The notes below the pieces were generated by a model. The model ran no database searches. It saw only the letters and a program-made list of their open reading frames with translations, and was not told the origin of the DNA. From IMG/VR virus record IMGVR_UViG_3300023184_005763, positions 1 through 22,503 of that record: DNA of 22,503 bases; one strand, 5' to 3'. Both the position numbers and the translations under genes were made by a program. Source of the stretch: a virus. Below are positions 1-7,486 of the stretch, piece by piece; position 1 is the first letter of the stretch, and every line of letters begins with the position of its first letter.

Positions 1-1641
1 TTCTGTGATAGCAACCCCTGTAAACAATTTCCAATGTGAACGATCTGATACATGCTCAATAAGAGCGTCAATTATTCCTTGACCGTCCATTTCTTTTACT
101 GGATTGCCGTCTTTATAGAGAGTGTAAACATTTCCGCTGCCAGGAGAAGCATTCATTTCAATAACATAAGGTTTGCCGTTCACTACCACATGATCCACAC
201 CCACATAGTAGCACTTGCTGACTCCTGCCACTTTTTCCACAAGTTCAATTTCTTCTTTGCTTAGGTTGAAAGAACCACCCTTTGATCCACGAGCGATATT
301 GGTTCGGAAGTCTCCCTTTGCTTTGTCTCGTTTGGCACAAGCAAAAATCTTTCCGTTCAGAACAATGGAACGAACATCATTCTTGAAACCAGGAAGAAAC
401 TCTTGCAGAATAACTTCTGCGCCAAACTTCCACAAAGACTGCAACACAGAAAGCAGAGACTTCTCACTTTCAATAATGGAAACTCCGATACCTTCTGCTC
501 CTGTTATAGTCTTAACAATAACTGGATACTTGCCACCAATTGCTTTCATGGCATTCGCAACCGACTTTTCATCGGAAACAAATGCAGTTTTTGGATGTGG
601 AATATTATACTTGTTGAAAGCAAGAGCGGATTGCAATTTGTTTGCACACATCTCCATTGCTCCCTTTTCGTTTACCATAAACACACCATTGTTTTGCATA
701 ACCATTGCCAAACCCATTCCTATTTCAGAATTCATTACACCACCACGAACAAAACAAAGAGTATTTGACGGATCTATTTCTACCGTTTTACCTTCGCCGT
801 TTGTATTTTCTATAACAATTTTATCACCAGTAGACTTCATGGAATTGATATGGGCAAATTTCATCTTAATCGTGTGAAAAGTTATGCCTTTTTTCTTACA
901 CGACTTCTCCATCTTTTCAATAGTTGAACCGTCAGTGCTGCCTTCTGCAGATGTTAAGCACAATAAAACCACTTCAGACCCCTTTTCTTCCCATATCCAT
1001 TCCTCTTTTAATTGCATGGATTTGCGGATAGTTGAAAATAATTTGCGAGCATCGCTCTTGCTGACATGAGCAGGAACACCTTTGGAAAATTCGTCATAGT
1101 TATTGTCAAAAACTGCTTTACGCATTTTAGAAGCAGACATTCCCACAACACCAGCAGCATTATCGTCTCTTTCGCCAGCATTAATCACAGTAAACTGTGT
1201 GAATTTGTAACCTGATTTCTTTCGTGGATTTGGATCTACATATTTTTTAACTGTTTTGTACTCTGCCACATGATCCGCACCTGTAACAACCCATACCTTT
1301 TTGTAACCAGCATTGCTTAAAGTTTGCATGATAGCAAAAGGCCCGTTGGCAGTTTTGCCGTCAGGGCTCGTGAATGGTTTCGGCATTAGTTTAAATTTAG
1401 TTTTAGGAAAAAACTTGTTTAGAAATTCCATTTTGGTTTTTGCGTCAAGAGGATTCTTTTTAGGATCTTGACTGTACGAAACAAAAATGGTGTGATCTGC
1501 ACTATGCTTTGCTGCTTCTTGCATAACTCGGTCACACAAAAGTGCGTGACCTGTGGTGGGAGGATTAAACCGACCAACACCAATAACAATAGATTTCTCT
1601 GGTTTAGTTGCTTCAGAAATAGTTTGAGTTATTCTTTTCAT
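1..1641 (-). CDS. Cytidylyltransferase-like / RimK-like ATP-grasp fusion protein (3' end beyond window)
   Basis: The minus-strand frame is open from the ATG at 1641 to the left edge: 547 codons, no stop. Residues about 18-180 look like a nucleotidyltransferase of the HxGH superfamily (NMN/cytidylyltransferase type), with GRFNPPTTGH at 23-32 and MSASKMR at 168-174, the equivalent of the ISSTxxR motif. Residues about 330-535 look like an ATP-grasp ligase of the RimK type: KTITGAEGIGV at 377-387, QEF at 413-415, DVRSIVLNG at 422-430, RTNIARGS at 446-453 and the Mg-binding EMNASPG at 495-501. The first domain would transfer a nucleotide to a phosphorylated substrate; the second would form an ATP-dependent carboxylate-amine bond. 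Substrates are unknown. The ATG shares one base with the TAA of the upstream gene (TAATG), so translation is probably coupled. The region between the domains (180-330) is not recognised. The C-terminus is outside the window. Confidence 0.85.
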   Translation of the reverse strand, partial: MKRITQTISEATKPEKSIVIGVGRFNPPTTGHALLCDRVMQEAAKHSADHTIFVSYSQDPKKNPLDAKTKMEFLNKFFPKTKFKLMPKPFTSPDGKTANGPFAIMQTLSNAGYKKVWVVTGADHVAEYKTVKKYVDPNPRKKSGYKFTQFTVINAGERDDNAAGVVGMSASKMRKAVFDNNYDEFSKGVPAHVSKSDARKLFSTIRKSMQLKEEWIWEEKGSEVVLLCLTSAEGSTDGSTIEKMEKSCKKKGITFHTIKMKFAHINSMKSTGDKIVIENTNGEGKTVEIDPSNTLCFVRGGVMNSEIGMGLAMVMQNNGVFMVNEKGAMEMCANKLQSALAFNKYNIPHPKTAFVSDEKSVANAMKAIGGKYPVIVKTITGAEGIGVSIIESEKSLLSVLQSLWKFGAEVILQEFLPGFKNDVRSIVLNGKIFACAKRDKAKGDFRTNIARGSKGGSFNLSKEEIELVEKVAGVSKCYYVGVDHVVVNGKPYVIEMNASPGSGNVYTLYKDGNPVKEMDGQGIIDALIEHVSDRSHWKLFTGVAITE

Positions 1642-2864
1642 TACCAAGTCTTTGCTATGTTAAAGTTGTTTGCAGAAAATTCTCTTCTGTCTACTAATTT
1701 TACAACCTGACAAGTTTTACCGCACACTGCAACAAATCCTTCTGGAGCAGAGGACTTGTATCCACTTCCTGTGTCAACAAAGGTGGATACAGATTGTGTT
1801 TGTGCAAGTTTAGTAATAAGAACGCCCTTGGCAGAAGCAATCAGTGCGTGAAGAGCAAACAATTTGTCTATTTGCGATTCGTATGCTTTCAGAAATTTTA
1901 GAAAGGAATTCATCAATGCTGTTTTTTGTGCTTTGTTTGCTTCTTTTTTAAGTGCTTCTATCTCTTTGGTGAACCGTGTTTCCACAAACATTGCAAACGC
2001 TTTGGTGGATGCTGTGGCAGCACCAGTTCGTATAACACTATTTATATAAGTGGAAACATAGTCAGATACAGGGTTCTTTAAAAAAGAATCTAAAGCAGAT
2101 TTCAGACTCTTGGAATCTGCTTCTATCTTTGCTACTGTGGTAGTCATCTGCTTTATTTCAGAGGACTGTAGCAGAGCAGGAGACGATTTAGGAAGTGTTG
2201 GTATTTGTGCGTCAGCAATCCATACAGAGGTGGAAGTTCCCATAGGAACATTTCCTGCAGTCCACGAAGACCTTTCTTTCATGTCTCCGCCTGTGTATTT
2301 GGTGTGAAATACCACACCAAACTTTGCTGCTTTTACCACACCCCCAATAGGACTGTCCGTAGTAACCGCATAGGTGATTGTGTTGGGGCGAAAAGTAATG
2401 TATGACTTGCCTTCTATAGTTTCAGTTTTCTTGTCTGCTTGACTGAACAAGACATCACCCCATGCCATACCCTTGATGTTTAGTGGTTTCAGATACTTAA
2501 AGCAATCCAAAAGTTTAGGAACAAGACCACCTTCGTGATTTTTTTTAATATCTGCTTCCGAGTAGTTTAGTTTTGCTTCTTTGCTGAAAAAAGACTTGGT
2601 GGCAACAAAAAACTTGCCGTTTTCTGGATTAATACCAGCAATTACGGCAGGTGCACCATCCCATTTTGTGGATATATTAACAGCAGACGACCCACCCACC
2701 GATAGGGACGAGACAACATCTTTCATTATTTTAATGGAAGCAACCAATCCTGCGTAACCGTTCTCAAACATCCCGTCTTCTAGATGGCTAATATGACCAC
2801 CTTTATTGACTTTTAAGGACTCGGAAACCTCGCAGGTTTTTATAAAAGTAGATATTGACAGCAT
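1641..2864 (-). CDS. Conserved phage protein with KWDG nucleotidyltransferase-like motif
   Basis: This 407-residue protein resembles a family I recall from T4-like cyanophages (annotated there only as a domain of unknown function). Its N-terminal third has HISHLED at 24-30, STKWDGAPAVIAG at 65-77 and GKFFVATKSFF at 83-93, followed by GMAWGDVLF at 132-140 and KFGVVFHTKYTGG at 181-193. KWDG fits the KxDG motif I of covalent nucleotidyltransferases (ATP/NAD-dependent DNA and RNA ligases, capping enzymes), in which the lysine takes up the nucleotide; WGDV and GVVFH could stand for motifs III and IIIa. Motifs IV and V are not clear, so ligase activity is an inference. The C-terminal half (about 235-350) is helical and lysine-rich. 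The next gene downstream, the cytidylyltransferase/ATP-grasp fusion, overlaps by one base, which suggests a joint role. No ribosome binding site is visible; a T4-type late box ends five bases before the ATG. Confidence 0.85.
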   Translation of the reverse strand: MLSISTFIKTCEVSESLKVNKGGHISHLEDGMFENGYAGLVASIKIMKDVVSSLSVGGSSAVNISTKWDGAPAVIAGINPENGKFFVATKSFFSKEAKLNYSEADIKKNHEGGLVPKLLDCFKYLKPLNIKGMAWGDVLFSQADKKTETIEGKSYITFRPNTITYAVTTDSPIGGVVKAAKFGVVFHTKYTGGDMKERSSWTAGNVPMGTSTSVWIADAQIPTLPKSSPALLQSSEIKQMTTTVAKIEADSKSLKSALDSFLKNPVSDYVSTYINSVIRTGAATASTKAFAMFVETRFTKEIEALKKEANKAQKTALMNSFLKFLKAYESQIDKLFALHALIASAKGVLITKLAQTQSVSTFVDTGSGYKSSAPEGFVAVCGKTCQVVKLVDRREFSANNFNIAKTW

Positions 2865-2868
2865 ACGG

Positions 2869-2876
2869 TTATTTAT
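2869..2876 (-). promoter_or_regulatory. Candidate T4-type late promoter before the KWDG protein gene
   Basis: CATAAATA on the minus strand matches the T4-like late consensus TATAAATA at seven of eight positions. The box lies five bases before the ATG at 2864, so initiation at the usual distance would give a transcript with almost no leader. No -35 element is seen at a suitable distance, as expected for a late promoter. The site is short and unproven. Confidence 0.4.
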
Positions 2877-2914
2877 GCTAAATCAATACCTACCCTTATA
2901 AAAATATTTACAGA

Positions 2915-3271
2915 TCAACCTTTTAGAAACTGAGGAGTTTCTTGATTCATTTCCATATTGAAAAGATTGAGTTCTTCCTCTTCGTTCTTAATTACTGCAA
3001 AAACTTCTGTTTTAAAAGAAATTGTGTAAGTAACACCATTCTCTTCAATGGTGTCCAAGAACGATCCAACAATCACCTGATCTCCTTTGGTGATAGGGAA
3101 AGATTCTGGTTGACGAGCGAATGAGAAATTTCTGCCGTCTCCACCCACAGGTTGAGGTGCAAAATTAGGTTGACCCACAGCATAAACCTTGCCAACAAAG
3201 GTTTTTCCTGGCACTAAAGATTTTGCGTCATCAATCTGAACAATAATGTATTCACTGTTTGGAACTATCAT
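2915..3271 (-). CDS. GroES-like small protein (possible gp31-type co-chaperonin)
   Basis: A 118-residue protein if translation starts at the ATG at 3271. That ATG is preceded by GGAG (3281..3278) at six bases spacing, whereas the in-frame ATG at 3283 has no such site. The pattern fits a GroES fold: an early strand SEYIIVQIDD, then GKTFVGKVYAVGQ, a loop of about 25 residues rich in Gly, Pro and Phe, then KGDQVIVGSF and a final KTEVFAVI strand. This mirrors the GroES order of VIV, GxVxAVG, VGDxVxF and the closing DILAIVE strand. T4 gp31 (about 111 residues) replaces GroES in folding the major capsid protein; a similar role here is inferred. The acidic tail after the last strand is not typical of GroES. 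The gene follows the two tRNA genes on the same strand. A second GroES-like gene is at 21526..21795. Confidence 0.6.
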   Translation of the reverse strand: MIVPNSEYIIVQIDDAKSLVPGKTFVGKVYAVGQPNFAPQPVGGDGRNFSFARQPESFPITKGDQVIVGSFLDTIEENGVTYTISFKTEVFAVIKNEEEELNLFNMEMNQETPQFLKG

Positions 3272-3315
3272 AAGTTTCTCCATATTAAAAGGGGTTTAAG
3301 TGATCCGAATATTTA

Positions 3316-3391
3316 GTCGTAGTGGTGGGACTCGAACCCACATATCCACGATTATAGGTCGTGTCCTTCCTCCAGTTCAGGCACACTACGA
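3316..3391 (-). tRNA. tRNA, anticodon read as TAT (Ile, AUA codon), atypical loop
   Basis: The minus strand folds into a cloverleaf. The acceptor stem is TCGTAGT with ACTACGA (7 bp). The D arm has GG in the loop but a short 3 bp stem. The anticodon stem is CACGA/TCGTG with loop CCTATAA, the variable loop has five bases, and the T arm is GTGGG, TTCGAGT, CCCAC. Standard numbering gives anticodon TAT, but position 33 is C instead of the near-invariant T. The discriminator is C and no CCA is encoded, so CCA would have to be added after transcription. The gene lies 11 bases downstream of the next tRNA, on the same transcript. An AUA-reading tRNA would suit an AT-rich phage in a host with fewer AUA codons. 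Confidence 0.75.
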
Positions 3392-3402
3392 TATAAGTAA
3401 AA

Positions 3403-3476
3403 TGGATTGACTCGGATTCAAACCGAGGTATTCCCGATTATGAGTCGGGGGCATTAGGTCGCTATGCTATCAATCC
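3403..3476 (-). tRNA. tRNA, anticodon CAT (Met or lysidine-type Ile)
   Basis: A clean cloverleaf on the minus strand: acceptor GGATTGA/TCAATCC, D stem GCAT/ATGC with loop AGCGACCTA, anticodon stem CCCGA/TCGGG with loop CTCATAA, a five-base variable loop, and T stem CTCGG/CCGAG with loop TTTGAAT. The discriminator is A and CCA is not encoded. CAT could mean elongator methionine, or isoleucine if a host lysidine synthetase modifies C34; sequence alone does not decide. The acceptor starts with a paired G-C, which argues against an initiator tRNA. The T loop has T instead of C at position 56, and the D loop appears to have A instead of G at position 19. The gene ends eight bases after the helicase stop codon, so it is probably processed from the same transcript. 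Confidence 0.9.
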
Positions 3477-3483
3477 GTAAAGG

Positions 3484-4896
3484 TTAACTCCACTTTTCAA
3501 AGTTTCGTTTTTGCTTGAACTTGTCTTGAGATCGCTCACCAAAAGACTTAAACGCAGTTTCTTCTTCAGGTTCTTTTGTGGTACTAAGTTGAACCAAATC
3601 TCTCTGCGCCGATGCGTCAAGATCAAACAGTTTCATTCTGCTTCGGTCAATACCGATAACAAATCGTTTGTTTGTGGTAATTTCTGCGTAACGATTCTTT
3701 AGTTGTTTCACCATGATCTGACCCAATCCTTCAAGTTCTTCTGTGTTCACCAACGCAAACATAAAGTCTGCGGTTTGTGGCAAACCAAACGATTCACTCG
3801 TATCAGTAAGTTCCACATCACTGCTAGAAAACCCTGTTCGGTTGGTTTGTGTTGCGGTAAAGATTGGAACTCCTAATTCCACCGCAAGACCACGCAACTC
3901 CTCGGCGATAGCCTTGATAAAGGTGTAGGAATTAATGGTGGCACTCTGCTTCATTCTAGAGGAAGCACAGATGTTAAGGTAATCAATAAAGATAATCTCT
4001 GGAGAGAAGTCTCGTTTTAATCGCAATTCGTCTACTAAATGCTTGAAATGGGTAACACTTGCGGTTGCCGTAGGATACTCTTTAATAATAAGTTTACCTG
4101 CGGTTTGATCAATAATCCGTTTCATCTTTCGGTCAAAGATATCTTTAGGAAGAGCTCTAAGATCGTCTAACGGCGTATCCATAAGATTTGCGTCAATGCG
4201 TTCAGCAATTCGCTCTTCTGCCATCTCACAGGTAATATACAGAACATTCTTGCCTTGCATTAAACAGTTTGCCGCATGGTGACACAGGAATAGGGACTTG
4301 CCTACTCCTGTTCCTGCAAGACACACATTAAGTGTTTTGTAAGGAGTACCGTTGCCTGTAATCTTATTCATAAGGTCTAAATCAAACGCAATACGCTTCT
4401 CTACGGTGTGGTAGAAATCGTAACGCTTGTCTGCATCCTCAATAAAGTCGTGACCAATATGGGTATCAAAAGACACAGACAATGCCTTGGACAGGACTTC
4501 AGGAATGGCATTCGTGGTTTTCTCACCCTTTCCGTCAATAATCTGAATAGACTCCATAATAGCATTGTAGATTGCCTTGTCTTTACAGAACTGTTCGGTA
4601 TTGTCTAGCAACCACTGTGCGTTAATCTCCACATCTTCCTTGAAGCCTTTAACTATGGCTCTTACTGCTTTAAATTCAGAATCGGTCAGGGTTTCCCGCT
4701 TACCCAAGTCAATAAGCAGACTTTCCACTGTGGGAGGCTTGTTGTAGTTTGTGTAGAAGGCATTAATACACTCAAATACAACCTTTTCGTGTCTGTCTGT
4801 GAAATATTCGGTTTTTAAAAAAGGAAGAACCTTACGACTATACTCTTCATCTTTAACTAACGATCTTAGCACTAGGGTTTCTGTTCTGTCTGACAT
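3484..4896 (-). CDS. 41: Replicative DNA helicase, DnaB family (T4 gp41-like)
   Basis: A 470-residue protein, close to the length of T4 gp41 (475). The N-terminal helical domain (about 1-150) is followed by a RecA-like motor: Walker A AGTGVGKS at 194-201, ITCEM at 221-225 (DnaB motif 1a region), Walker B IIFIDYLN at 301-308, TATQTNR at 347-353 and the arginine-finger region near MKQLKNR. In T4 this hexameric 5'-3' helicase travels on the lagging strand with primase gp61. The C-terminal tail is charged (KFKQKRNFEKWS). A strong sigma70-type promoter (TTGACA, 16 bases, TATACT) stands so close that the predicted start of transcription is the A of the ATG; no ribosome binding site exists. The gene leads into the two tRNAs and the GroES-like gene. 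In T4, gene 41 is near uvsX; here about 12.7 kb separates them. Confidence 0.97.
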   Translation of the reverse strand: MSDRTETLVLRSLVKDEEYSRKVLPFLKTEYFTDRHEKVVFECINAFYTNYNKPPTVESLLIDLGKRETLTDSEFKAVRAIVKGFKEDVEINAQWLLDNTEQFCKDKAIYNAIMESIQIIDGKGEKTTNAIPEVLSKALSVSFDTHIGHDFIEDADKRYDFYHTVEKRIAFDLDLMNKITGNGTPYKTLNVCLAGTGVGKSLFLCHHAANCLMQGKNVLYITCEMAEERIAERIDANLMDTPLDDLRALPKDIFDRKMKRIIDQTAGKLIIKEYPTATASVTHFKHLVDELRLKRDFSPEIIFIDYLNICASSRMKQSATINSYTFIKAIAEELRGLAVELGVPIFTATQTNRTGFSSSDVELTDTSESFGLPQTADFMFALVNTEELEGLGQIMVKQLKNRYAEITTNKRFVIGIDRSRMKLFDLDASAQRDLVQLSTTKEPEEETAFKSFGERSQDKFKQKRNFEKWS

Positions 4897-4902
4897 AGTT
4901 GA

Positions 4903-4930
4903 AGTATACCTCGAATTAGCATTTTGTCAA
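4903..4930 (-). promoter_or_regulatory. Sigma70-type promoter of the gp41-like helicase, predicted leaderless
   Basis: On the minus strand TTGACA (4930..4925) and TATACT (4908..4903) are separated by 16 bases. Exactly six bases (TCAACT) follow the -10 box before the ATG at 4896, so the expected +1 is the A of the start codon. This would be an early promoter read by unmodified host RNA polymerase. The elements are seen directly; the start site is inferred from standard spacing. Confidence 0.75.
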
Positions 4931-4987
4931 GAATTTCTGTTGGTATTAATTATTATTTTCTAAACACCTATCCAAACATTTTTGAAA

Positions 4988-4995
4988 CATAAATA
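4988..4995 (+). promoter_or_regulatory. T4-type late promoter box for the plus-strand structural gene
   Basis: CATAAATA on the plus strand fits the late consensus of T4-like phages (N/TATAAATA). The start of transcription would fall near 5001, leaving a leader of about 44 bases with the ribosome binding site GGAG at 5034-5037 seven bases before the ATG at 5045. A second AT-rich stretch (TATATAAAA at 5011-5019) is a weaker alternative. The site shares the 148-base divergent intergenic region 4897..5044 with the helicase promoter; nothing else is recognised there. Confidence 0.55.
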
Positions 4996-5044
4996 CCCCT
5001 GATACTACCTTATATAAAAACCGCATTCAAATTGGAGAAAACAA

Positions 5045-6967
5045 ATGGCAACATATTACCACTGGGTCGGCGCAACCGCAAATTCCGTAGACAAATACGA
5101 CTGGAATATTGCAAGCAATTGGATTGTACAATCCACAGGAATTAACACCACAACTGCAAACACCACACCGTACTCAAGAGCAACTAGGTCTCCTATTGCT
5201 GGTGATAGTGTTATTATTGGTGAGACCTTTCACTGCTTGAGTCCTCTTTTGTTTGGAGGATTCTCTGGATCTACAGGCCATTCCGCAGGAGACTGGGGTA
5301 ATGGTTACACCGCTGGAGCAACCGCAGGCGGTATCAATCTAACTGTTCAAACTGACATGTTGGCAGCAAGTTCTATTGGATCGTGGAGTCAGATTGGTGA
5401 TCGATTAAGAAATCCAGATGGCACTTTTTATTACGGTCTTGCAATGGGTGGTGTTTGGGGTGCGTCGGGTTCTTTTAGTCAAAATATGACAGACGAAAAT
5501 TTCTTCTACTTACTACGCGCTGCAAATCCACATTTCCCAATGGGTACTTGGAATCGTTTAACTGGAGCTCCAACACGAGATGGTGTGGATGCAAACGAAA
5601 TGGCATTTTACGGTAGTTACGATGCGTTCTGCCAAACAGTTGGGTGCAATCATGTGGACGGAGAATACGGATCAAGAGCTACAAAATATCCGTTCCCATT
5701 CCTTGGTGGAGGTTTGACTGGTATGGCTCTTCAATGGGCATTAGGTCAATACCGTAAATCTTACTACGGTTACGGTTTAGGAAAAGGTGGAACTGCAAAT
5801 GACGCTTGGGTAGCTTCACGAAGTGATGCCGTCAACGCAGCAGCATTAAGAAATGCATGGATCGGTGGAGGCATATCGGGAAGTGCTGCTGCTCTTGCAG
5901 GAACAGCAAACCGTGCAGCAAACACTCCTTTGCGTTTGCGTATACAATCCTTGACTTTCCAAAATCCTGCCTATCAGGTCGGTGGCGAATCGATTAATAA
6001 TCCATTGTATGCAGACATTGATCTTGTTGGAGATAAGGCTGCAGACGGAACAATTGCGTCTACGATTTATATCAATCAACCCAAATGCACAAACCATGCC
6101 TTCCGCTTAGAGGGTGGAACCATAAGATCACTGAGTATTGTTGGTGATTCAAGTGTTGATGTGGTGGGTATGACTGCTGCCACTGTTAATTCTGAATACA
6201 CAAGTTACATTAGAAGTGACAGCACTTCTAGATTTGGTGGTTTAAGAATCAAACAAAACGCTTCCACAGATCGTTACAATACTTATTCAGGTTGGCACAT
6301 GGCAGGAATTACTTCAGGTGCAAGATATGCGGTTTGGGGTGCACAAGCAACTGCTGCAAATAAAGATGCAAATGCAGGTAAACTTATTTTGGAACAAGCA
6401 AATGCATATGATATAAATGCAAACCAAATACCAGGTGTAAGTTCCACTGCATATTTGAATCCTATGTTTGCTATCGGTGTTGTGGACGGTACTACAGGTC
6501 AAACTGGAGGAGCTGCAACTATCCCAACTATGGAAAGCAAGTCTGGTATGGATTTGGGTTCAGTATGGCAAATTCATTTTGCAGGTCCGGCCCTAATTCA
6601 ACGCATTGATGATTCGGGTAGCAATTATGTTGTTGCTAGTCCATTGGCAACAAAAACCAACTCGGTACAAGTTGGAACACTAAACGGTTCTAATGGTACT
6701 ATTGTTGATTTCCGAGCCAACCCTGATGTGGATAATATCTACTTTGGTGGAACAACAGGATCAGGAAATGCTATGAGAATTATAGGAGGAATTGTTTCTT
6801 TGGATGATACGGTTTCGATTATTCCTTCCAAGGGATGTTCGTTTGTCAACACCAAAACAGATGGTATCATTGACGGTCGTTCATCTCACAAGTCTGGTAA
6901 CACACAATTCAGTATATTTGGTGAATATGGTTCGATTGATGCTCCAGCACCTGCATCAGCACAGTAA
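5045..6967 (+). CDS. Putative virion structural or adhesin-like beta-rich protein
   Basis: A 640-residue protein and the only gene on the plus strand. It begins with YYHWVGA at 4-10, then WNIASNW at 20-26 and IAGDSVIIG at 51-59. This W..NW..P..GD.V.IG layout recalls the beta-strand modules of bacterial adhesins and some phage virion proteins. Residues about 60-110 are rich in Gly, Ser, Thr and Ala. The middle and C-terminal parts look like many short beta strands with regular Gly and Asn turns (for example RLRIQSLTF, RLEGGTIRSLSIVG, MRIIGGIVSLDDTVSI), compatible with a beta-helix. No signal peptide or membrane segment is visible, and the tail ends in an Ala/Pro-rich run. The ribosome binding site GGAG and a late box precede it. 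No enzyme motif was found, so a tail, fibre or capsid decoration protein is the best guess. The convergent glycosylation island ends 58 bases downstream. Confidence 0.7.
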   Translation: MATYYHWVGATANSVDKYDWNIASNWIVQSTGINTTTANTTPYSRATRSPIAGDSVIIGETFHCLSPLLFGGFSGSTGHSAGDWGNGYTAGATAGGINLTVQTDMLAASSIGSWSQIGDRLRNPDGTFYYGLAMGGVWGASGSFSQNMTDENFFYLLRAANPHFPMGTWNRLTGAPTRDGVDANEMAFYGSYDAFCQTVGCNHVDGEYGSRATKYPFPFLGGGLTGMALQWALGQYRKSYYGYGLGKGGTANDAWVASRSDAVNAAALRNAWIGGGISGSAAALAGTANRAANTPLRLRIQSLTFQNPAYQVGGESINNPLYADIDLVGDKAADGTIASTIYINQPKCTNHAFRLEGGTIRSLSIVGDSSVDVVGMTAATVNSEYTSYIRSDSTSRFGGLRIKQNASTDRYNTYSGWHMAGITSGARYAVWGAQATAANKDANAGKLILEQANAYDINANQIPGVSSTAYLNPMFAIGVVDGTTGQTGGAATIPTMESKSGMDLGSVWQIHFAGPALIQRIDDSGSNYVVASPLATKTNSVQVGTLNGSNGTIVDFRANPDVDNIYFGGTTGSGNAMRIIGGIVSLDDTVSIIPSKGCSFVNTKTDGIIDGRSSHKSGNTQFSIFGEYGSIDAPAPASAQ

Positions 6968-6992
6968 TTTAAATTTAGTTTTTATATAAGGC

Positions 6993-7022
6993 AAAAAACG
7001 ACTCCGAAAGGGGTCGTTTTTT
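6993..7022. terminator. Bidirectional intrinsic terminator between convergent genes
   Basis: A 13 bp hairpin with a GAAA loop: AAAAAACGACTCC pairs with GGGGTCGTTTTTT (one T-G wobble). It has a T run on the plus strand and, because the left arm starts with six A, also on the minus strand. It lies between the stop at 6967 (plus) and the stop at 7025 (minus), so it can end both transcripts. Confidence 0.9.
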
Positions 7023-7024
7023 AT

Positions 7025-7486
7025 TTACCCGAACTTGGTTTGGCAATCCCGAATATAATCAGAGCAAACTGCGTACTGCTCGGTTTGCCTGTATTCGGTT
7101 ACAGATTCCCTAGACAGAACAGGAATAATACAAAGGTTTGTCGGGGTATTAGTTAAGTCGTGAGACCAGATATAACCGTTACTTGTCAAGGTGTACGCAT
7201 CCGATTGGTGGCAAAAGAACCAAAAATCTATTCCGCATTCGGTGATCCACCGCAGTGCTTCCCAATCTTTAATGTGTATCCACAGTTTATGCTTTCGTTC
7301 CATTAACCATTCAGCACTTACTGCGTACTGGCAATAGTCGTGTCCTAGAAACAGTTGACTGTTTTGTAGACGCAAATCAATCTCCACATGTACCCCATAA
7401 TCTATTGCTTGTTGTATGTAACTTAAAGAGTTTTCTTGCTCTGCTATTATTCCATTTAGATTGCCACGATGTGATATATAAATCAT
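7025..7486 (-). CDS. Short GDPD-like phosphodiesterase domain protein
   Basis: A 153-residue protein with the main markers of glycerophosphodiester phosphodiesterases: SHRG at 5-8, QENS at 17-20 (equivalent to PENT), EIDLR at 35-39, GHD at 48-50 and HIKD at 71-74. In the family the His pair acts in acid-base catalysis and the Glu/Asp residues bind a divalent metal. It is much shorter than typical members (about 240-300), so the second half of the barrel seems reduced. Such short forms are known in surface polysaccharide clusters; the substrate here cannot be told. The ATG overlaps the stop of the HAD gene (ATGA) and has AGAGGA six bases upstream. This is the last gene of the island before the terminator. 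Confidence 0.75.
   Translation of the reverse strand: MIYISHRGNLNGIIAEQENSLSYIQQAIDYGVHVEIDLRLQNSQLFLGHDYCQYAVSAEWLMERKHKLWIHIKDWEALRWITECGIDFWFFCHQSDAYTLTSNGYIWSHDLTNTPTNLCIIPVLSRESVTEYRQTEQYAVCSDYIRDCQTKFG

Noticed and set aside
215-877. Plus-strand open frame of 220 codons, with others at 52 and 403
   Set aside because: They lie opposite the cytidylyltransferase/ATP-grasp gene, whose minus-strand translation shows clear family motifs; the plus frames have no ribosome binding site or recognisable protein.
2039-2046. Perfect TATAAATA late promoter box on the minus strand
   Set aside because: It lies inside the KWDG protein gene, about 390 bases ahead of the next start codon; one such match is expected by chance in AT-rich DNA. 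It might still drive the downstream fusion gene, but nothing supports this.
4897-5044. Possible replication origin in the divergent intergenic region
   Set aside because: Only promoters and a ribosome binding site were found; there are no iterated repeats or marked hairpins.
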